From Bacteroidota bacterium (GTDB taxonomy: Bacteria; Bacteroidota; Bacteroidia; Bacteroidales; Prolixibacteraceae), in the NCBI GenBank assembly GCA_030684645.1, contig JAUXUF010000036.1, positions 1-64,000 of the forward strand: a stretch of DNA of 64,000 bases, in the 5' to 3' direction. Position numbers and translations under genes: made by a program. Below the pieces are notes generated by a model. The model had not been told where the DNA came from, made no database searches, and saw only the letters and a list, made by a program, of their open reading frames with translations. Shown here in pieces: positions 59,295 through 64,000 of the stretch. The stretch's first letter is position 1; the number at the start of each line of letters is the position of its first letter.

Positions 59295-59341
59295 TTTAAA
59301 GAATAGCCAAAGTTATTCTTTAAAGTTGTTGGTTATTCCAA
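59295..59341 (-). promoter_or_regulatory. gdhA promoter with palindromic operator
   Basis: The minus strand reads TTG (59341-59339), 23 bases, TAACTTTG (59315-59308). A perfect 11-base inverted repeat, TTTAAAGAATA (59295-59305) and TATTCTTTAAA (59314-59324), covers the -7 box with an 8-base spacer. The predicted start leaves a leader of under 20 bases. The rest of the gap to 59630 shows no gene. Confidence 0.6.
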
Positions 59342-59630
59342 TTAAAAAAAAACGAAAACAAAATTATATTGCAGCTAATTAGCGTGTTAGGTAGTTAAAA
59401 ACGAATGTTTAACAACATGGATTGACTTTCATCAGTATTTTGGACGTCGATTAATCCTCATGAATCTAAAAGGGGGCTTTTTGCCTGAAAATCAGTGCTT
59501 AAATTAACAATTTAAGATAAAAACGGACCTGTTCAAATCGGTTTGCAATCAAACTTATTCAAAAAGTTGTGATATCGAATTAAAACGAAGGTTCTGGTGA
59601 TATTTCGTCAATTCATTTGTCTATGTTCGA

Positions 59631-60014
59631 CTAAAGCTTGGGCAACTTGAAAATGCGTTCCATCAGCTGCCATTTTTCGTCGGCAGTGGCTTCCGCGGAG
59701 CTTTGCTGGAATCTTGACACGTAGGCTTCCCATTCGCTTTGCCTTGGTTTACCTGCAAGTTCTTTCATGGCTTTGTCGGGAACAAAATCGGCAACAGTGT
59801 CCATAATCATAAACAAGCTTGTTCCATAAATATAGATTTCCATGTCGATGATGCCAACTTCTTGCATTCCCCTGGTAATTTCAGGCCAGAAAGCGTATGG
59901 AGAATGGACTTTTTTATACTCTTCGATCAATGTCTCATCGTCTTTCAGCGACAGTGTTTTGCAATAGCGGATGAAGGTGGTCAAATTCGAAGGATCAATA
60001 TCTTTCATAGTCAA
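59631..60014 (-). CDS. rhaM: L-rhamnose mutarotase family protein (RhaM/FucM-like)
   Basis: The 127-residue protein follows the RhaM pattern: RYCKTLSLKDDETLIEEYKKVH with the catalytic His, FWPEITRGMQEVGI and MEIYIYGTSLFMIMD. It interconverts anomers of a deoxysugar. Its place 30 bases after a FucP-type permease suggests that the real substrate is L-fucose, though sequence resembles the rhamnose family. A second ATG two codons in (60008) is possible. It is last in the three-gene unit. Confidence 0.85.
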   Translation of the reverse strand: MTMKDIDPSNLTTFIRYCKTLSLKDDETLIEEYKKVHSPYAFWPEITRGMQEVGIIDMEIYIYGTSLFMIMDTVADFVPDKAMKELAGKPRQSEWEAYVSRFQQSSAEATADEKWQLMERIFKLPKL

Positions 60015-60044
60015 TATTGTATAATGAATAGGAAGTCAGAATCT

Positions 60045-61292
60045 TTATGCTTTTACCTGATGGCCTTTTAGCGAATAAAAAAGGATAAACAAAAACAAGG
60101 GAATAGGAGCAAAAAATCCGCTTGACATCCCGAATGTGTCAGATATCGCACCCATTAGTGGCGGGAATATAGCTCCTCCAACAATGGCCATGACGATAAA
60201 AGAAGCAGCTTTTTTCGTTTTTGGCCCTAAATCTTTGATGCCAAGCGCAAAAATTGTTGGAAACATGATTGACATCAGAAAGAATATGGCATAAAGTGCG
60301 ATTAGCGAAAACCAACCCATATTCAGGCTAACCACCGGTAGCAACAAAATGCACAATGCGGAGTACAGAGCCAATATTCGCGTAGGTTTTATAAAACCCA
60401 TAATATAACTTCCCGACATCCGACCGATCATAAAAAGGGCAAAGCCAATCGACAGAAAATATGGCCCATTCTTCACATCGAAACGGGGATACTGACCTTC
60501 ATCGGTTACAAAGTTGATCAGATAACTGAAGATACCAGTCTGTGCCGCAACATAACAAAATTGCGCGATGACACCCAAAACAAAATGTGGCTGTTTAATT
60601 AATGGTATAAAAAAAGTTGGCTTCTCTTCTACTCCTGATACATCAATGCCATGCCCAAGTCCAACTTCTTCTTCAGAAATTTCAGGAAGAGGAAGACGCG
60701 AAAAAATCAGTGCAACAGTTAAAACAACCAATCCGATGATACTTAAAGGTAAAATCATAGATGTCATTTTCTCGCCAGCCACATTGCTTTGATTTCCGTA
60801 AATCGATAAGGCTATGAGTGGCCCAATGATCCAGGCCAGGCCATTGAATGACTGCGAAAAATTTATTCGTTGCTCGGCCGATTCCTTTGGCCCAAGTTTG
60901 GTGGTATATGGATTAGCAGCCGTTTCAAGTGTTGCCAGACCACAACCAAGGATAAACAAACAGGTCAGAAATACCCAGAATGATTCGAAAGAGGTTGTTC
61001 CTGCAATTAGAAATGCGCCTGTGGCAAAAAGTGACAAGCCCAGAATAATCCCTTTTTTATATCCGAATCTTCGCATAAAATATCCGGCTGGTAGAGCCAT
61101 AATGAAATAAGCTCCGTAAAGTGAAAACTGGATAAAACTGGATTGCCATTTCTTCAGATGAAGGATCTGCTGAAAATGTTTGTCCAATGTATCGATCATG
61201 CCATGCGCTATTCCCCAAAGAAAAAACAGGGACGAGATTAAAATAAAAGGGATCAGGAACTCTTTCGTCGTAAGTTTGTGCTTGTTGGCCAT
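60045..61292 (-). CDS. FucP-type sugar:H+ symporter (copy 2)
   Basis: The 415-residue MFS protein has about 12 membrane segments and the FucP signatures LFFLWGIAHGMID with Asp near the first helix end, LETAANPYTTKLG with Glu, and FSQSFNGLAW with Asn, matching the residues that bind fucose and protons in E. coli FucP. It imports a deoxysugar or hexose. It is second in the permease-permease-mutarotase order. Confidence 0.88.
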   Translation of the reverse strand: MANKHKLTTKEFLIPFILISSLFFLWGIAHGMIDTLDKHFQQILHLKKWQSSFIQFSLYGAYFIMALPAGYFMRRFGYKKGIILGLSLFATGAFLIAGTTSFESFWVFLTCLFILGCGLATLETAANPYTTKLGPKESAEQRINFSQSFNGLAWIIGPLIALSIYGNQSNVAGEKMTSMILPLSIIGLVVLTVALIFSRLPLPEISEEEVGLGHGIDVSGVEEKPTFFIPLIKQPHFVLGVIAQFCYVAAQTGIFSYLINFVTDEGQYPRFDVKNGPYFLSIGFALFMIGRMSGSYIMGFIKPTRILALYSALCILLLPVVSLNMGWFSLIALYAIFFLMSIMFPTIFALGIKDLGPKTKKAASFIVMAIVGGAIFPPLMGAISDTFGMSSGFFAPIPLFLFILFYSLKGHQVKA

Positions 61293-61385
61293 GGTTTGAA
61301 TTTTATTTGGTTTACGTTTAAGTCCTTCAACTCAGTTGGATGAAACTTCCTTTTAACCTTCAATTAATTGTGCTTGGTTCTGAAT

Positions 61386-62690
61386 CTACACTACATGAAT
61401 TTTTATGGTGCGATATCCGTAAATAGCAATAACAACGAAACAGAAGAGCGGCAAAATAAATGAAAAGTTCACTGCCGGTATGCCGGCCACGGTGCCCAGA
61501 TCAATTATTAACCCTTGAAGCGGCGGCATTAAAGCTCCGCCTACAATAGCCATAACCAATCCTGCCGCACCAAGTGTAGCATCTTCACCCAAACCTTCAA
61601 GGGCAATCCCATATATCGTAGGGAACATGAGCGACATAAAGGCAGAAACACCTATGAGGCTGTACAAACCAGCCATTCCCTGGATCAGGATTGCACCAAG
61701 GGTTAAAATAAATCCACCGGCGGCAAACGCTGTTAAAAGGACTCTCGAATTCAGGTATTTCATCAGCATGGTACTGATGAACCTGCTCGAAAGGAAGATT
61801 GCCATGGCAATGATGTTGTAGTTTTGTGCTGTTGCCTTATTGATACCTAAATTTTCAGCATACTGGATAATGAATGTCCAGCACATTATTTGCGCTGCCA
61901 CATAAAATACCTGGGCGATTACCCCTTCCCGGTATTTCACGTTGGCAATCAGTCTCCTGAAAGTGTCCATGGCATGGATGGTATGATCAGGATCTTTGCG
62001 CTTTGGCATCCTGAAAAAGTATATTGTCAGAAACATCAGGATAACGAAAAATCCGAGCAGAACATACGGGTCGCGGATTACCGACAGATCGTGTACCCGA
62101 ATGGTTGCTTTTTCTGCTTCGCTCAACGTGTTAAAAACCAACTCGCCGGCATCGTTTCTGACATCAGACTTGAGGGAAGTCAGGATAAAATTTGAAGCGA
62201 CAAACATGCCTAGCAATGATCCCATCGGATTAAATGATTGTGACAGGTTCAGTCGACGGGTCGCCGTTTCTTCGGAACCCATGGAAAGAATATAAGGATT
62301 GGCTGTTGTTTCCAGAAATGCCAGCCCGAAGGTTAGAATGTATAATGATAAAAGGAAGAATTCAAAAATTCCATATTTTGCTGCCGGATAAAACAGGAGT
62401 GCCCCTGAAGCATATAATGCCAATCCGACCAAAATCCCTTTTTTATAACTGTACCTTTTTACATACAGTGCAGCAGGAATAGCCATGGTAGCATATCCGC
62501 CGTAAAAGGCAAACTGAATCAATGCTGCCCTTGCGTTCGATATTTCCATTACGGTTTTAAATGCCGCAACCATCGGATTGGTGATGTCGTTCGCAAATCC
62601 CCAAAGGGCAAACAGACTTGTAATTAGAATGAAAGGAACCAGTAGTTCCTTTGAAACAACTCTTTCTTTAAGTTTACTGTTCACCCGCAA
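61386..62690 (-). CDS. fucP: FucP-type L-fucose:H+ symporter (copy 1)
   Basis: The 434-residue MFS protein shows the same key residues: Asp in WGFANDITNP, Glu in LETTANPYILSMG and Asn in LSQSFNPMG. A soluble insertion of about 35 residues lies between helices 5 and 6. Two different permeases in a row suggest two related substrates, for example fucose and rhamnose. It heads the unit; an imperfect 22-base palindrome lies 160 bases upstream. Confidence 0.88.
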   Translation of the reverse strand: MRVNSKLKERVVSKELLVPFILITSLFALWGFANDITNPMVAAFKTVMEISNARAALIQFAFYGGYATMAIPAALYVKRYSYKKGILVGLALYASGALLFYPAAKYGIFEFFLLSLYILTFGLAFLETTANPYILSMGSEETATRRLNLSQSFNPMGSLLGMFVASNFILTSLKSDVRNDAGELVFNTLSEAEKATIRVHDLSVIRDPYVLLGFFVILMFLTIYFFRMPKRKDPDHTIHAMDTFRRLIANVKYREGVIAQVFYVAAQIMCWTFIIQYAENLGINKATAQNYNIIAMAIFLSSRFISTMLMKYLNSRVLLTAFAAGGFILTLGAILIQGMAGLYSLIGVSAFMSLMFPTIYGIALEGLGEDATLGAAGLVMAIVGGALMPPLQGLIIDLGTVAGIPAVNFSFILPLFCFVVIAIYGYRTIKIHVV

Positions 62691-62848
62691 GTTTGTTAAG
62701 TTTAATATGAGAATATTTCTTCCGAATTAAATCTTTCAGAAATAGATTTAACACAAAAAATAAGAATTCAAAAATCATGAAACAATTCTGAAAACGCAAA
62801 TTCATTTTTACAGGTAATCGCTTGTAAAGCAATGCAAAGTATGAAAGA

Positions 62849-62870
62849 TGTTACGAAACATTTTGTAACA
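62849..62870. promoter_or_regulatory. imperfect palindrome upstream of the fucP unit
   Basis: TGTTAC (62849-62854), 10 bases, GTAACA (62865-62870). The 22-base sequence matches its own reverse complement at 18 positions, a likely operator shape. The 62691-63046 gap is otherwise free of genes and carries the promoters of the divergent fucP and cyclophilin genes. Confidence 0.4.
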
Positions 62871-63013
62871 CTGCAAAACTCTGCATTCAGGCCATAGATC
62901 CTGTCAATTTGTTTTTCAAATTACGATAGTAAGATTTTCTGGTAAATCACCCATCCTGTACTGTGCTGAATAGAGTTGATGCTTTCAACAAATACTGATT
63001 GTGGTAAAATTTA

Positions 63014-63021
63014 TACCTTTG
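63014..63021 (+). promoter_or_regulatory. -7 box of the cyclophilin gene
   Basis: TACCTTTG fits TAnnTTTG and lies 25 bases before the ATG at 63047. No TTG at 18-23 bases upstream is seen, so this is a partial match. Confidence 0.4.
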
Positions 63022-63046
63022 CATCCAAACTTTAAATATCAGCAAA

Positions 63047-63484
63047 ATGAGCAAAGCAGAAATTTATACCAGCAAAGGTGTTATGAAAGTGAATTTTTAC
63101 GATGAAGATGCACCGGGCACTGTCGCTAATTTTATCAAGTTGTCGAAAAGCGGTTTTTACGATGGTTTGACTTTCCATCGTGTAATTCCTGATTTTGTGA
63201 TCCAGGGTGGTTGTCCTGATGGAACAGGTGCCGGTGCCCCAGGTTATAAAATCCCTTGTGAATTGGATGGCGAAAACCAGTTTCACGACCGTGGAGTTTT
63301 ATCGATGGCTCATGCCGGACGCAATACAGGTGGTTCGCAGTTTTTTGTCTGCCACAGTCGCCGGAATACGGCTCACCTCGACCGCAAGCACACTTGCTTT
63401 GGCAAGGTTTACGAAGGGCTCGAAGTTATCGATGCCATTCGCCAGGGCGATTTGATTGAAAAGATCGTTATTATTGAAGAATAG
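63047..63484 (+). CDS. cyclophilin-type peptidyl-prolyl isomerase
   Basis: The 145-residue protein is a minimal cytosolic cyclophilin without signal peptide: [20 protein letters not shown], then [17 protein letters not shown] with the catalytic Arg, GGSQFFVCH and [12 protein letters not shown]. It speeds folding at X-Pro bonds. It is monocistronic, with a terminator after it. Confidence 0.95.
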   Translation: MSKAEIYTSKGVMKVNFYDEDAPGTVANFIKLSKSGFYDGLTFHRVIPDFVIQGGCPDGTGAGAPGYKIPCELDGENQFHDRGVLSMAHAGRNTGGSQFFVCHSRRNTAHLDRKHTCFGKVYEGLEVIDAIRQGDLIEKIVIIEE

Positions 63485-63492
63485 AACATCAG

Positions 63493-63520
63493 AACCCTCG
63501 CAACTCGCGGGGGTTTCTTA
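63493..63520 (+). terminator. terminator after the cyclophilin gene
   Basis: AACCCTCGC (63493-63501) pairs with GCGGGGGTT (63507-63515) through a 5-base loop with one G-T pair, followed by a T-rich tail. It lies 9 bases after the stop codon. Confidence 0.75.
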
Positions 63521-63523
63521 TTA

Positions 63524-64000
63524 TCAGAAATCAGATGCTGCTTTTTCGATCTTCGAATTTAGCATATCCTTGCCTTTATTCAGTTGTTTGACCCTCAGCG
63601 GATCGTCGTAGATCCAGCAGATGGCTTTGTAGCGTGAACCTTTGGGAATGGAAGCTACTCCTATTTTTATGGTTTTGGTACCGAACTCCCAAATGTCTGT
63701 CCATTGAAGCTGGGTTTCAACAAAAGCAAAATCATCCGGATATCCGAAACTCTTTTTGGGTTTGTCGTATTTGGTGGTAATAATCTCTTTCAGGTTCTCA
63801 ACCTTTGCCCTCACCGATGATTCGAGATGGAGCGACGACTCTGAATCCGTTTGCAACTGAAGCATGTAAAGTTGTCCGGCATCGTTAAACGTGGGTGAAA
63901 AAGAATACTGGCAGGCACCCAGCGTTTTACTATTTCCTTGATTTAGTGTTCTTTTCATGATCTCTTTTACGGTATCACGCGACATCCCGAATTTCAGTTC
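63524..64000 (-). CDS. unknown protein, 5 prime end cut by the window
   Basis: The frame is open through the right edge, reading ELKFGMSRDTVKEIMKRT before an internal Met at 63985, so the true start lies outside. The visible 158 residues begin with a FGMS-x-x-x-V pattern seen in SmpA/BamE-like and other small envelope proteins, then a beta-rich part with Trp-Tyr pairs (AICWIYDDP). I do not recognise a family. Confidence 0.6.
   Translation of the reverse strand, partial: ELKFGMSRDTVKEIMKRTLNQGNSKTLGACQYSFSPTFNDAGQLYMLQLQTDSESSLHLESSVRAKVENLKEIITTKYDKPKKSFGYPDDFAFVETQLQWTDIWEFGTKTIKIGVASIPKGSRYKAICWIYDDPLRVKQLNKGKDMLNSKIEKAASDF

Overview
The window reads as ordinary chromosome of a Bacteroidetes (Bacteroidota) bacterium, most likely a marine or sediment type near Marinilabiliales/Prolixibacteraceae. 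The phylum call rests on several things: TTTG-N19/20-TAnnTTTG promoters; the gene orders sigma54 regulator-lptE-TPR-secG, acpP-fabF-rnc and purM-prfA-pyrF; DUF6048/DUF6452 lipoprotein-type genes; a type III glutamine synthetase; two lipoproteins with the PorE domain order (TPR, PD40 propeller, CNA/carboxypeptidase-regulatory-like, OmpA); and a fused malic enzyme-phosphotransacetylase. The genus is inference. HydG suggests an anaerobe or facultative anaerobe with an [FeFe]-hydrogenase.

Layout. 1-2450: a PIN-domain toxin-antitoxin pair (cut by the window edge), then groES-groEL. 2450-7300: a GC-rich palindromic repeat, a secreted alpha-L-fucosidase, and the sigma54 regulator-lptE-TPR-secG operon. 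7300-15400: kdsB, an XRE/cupin regulator with an acyl-CoA synthetase, a membrane protein, an isolated hydG, a small Cys/Lys-rich secreted protein, a Tat-exported aldo/keto reductase and DUF6048/DUF6452. 15400-23000: lepA, an RprX/RprY-like two-component system, acpP-fabF-rnc, purN. 23200-29500: a GH78-type protein that has lost its catalytic domain, a secreted esterase, a Tat-exported sugar isomerase/epimerase-like protein and malic enzyme. 29700-33600 is the only clearly accessory stretch: a small unknown gene, an Mrr-like endonuclease, a Vsr-like endonuclease and a HigBA toxin-antitoxin pair, with a CorC-type membrane protein in between. 33700-45000: purM-prfA-pyrF, ApbE, Trk potassium uptake, an MMPL/RND protein and MarC. 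45000-64000: two PorE-like lipoproteins, glnN, a DEAD-box helicase, an ExbB-ExbD-ExbD energiser, tRNA-Ser(GGA), asparaginase, TatD, gdhA, a sugar mutarotase with two FucP-type permeases, a cyclophilin and a cut gene at the right edge.

How the genes work together. The fucosidase, the FucP permeases, the mutarotase, the rhamnosidase-like protein and the esterase point to use of deoxysugar-rich glycans. glnN, gdhA and ansA form a loose nitrogen group. Envelope assembly is represented by lptE, kdsB, secG, the PorE-like proteins, ExbBD and the MMPL protein.

I do not see a convincing new multi-gene system. The best leads are the GH78 protein with a clean in-frame loss of its catalytic domain; a dispersed palindromic repeat whose copies begin exactly at stop codons and, next to pyrF, supply the ribosome-binding site; an 11-bp perfect palindrome over the -7 box of gdhA; the isolated hydG; and the small Mrr/Vsr/HigBA island.
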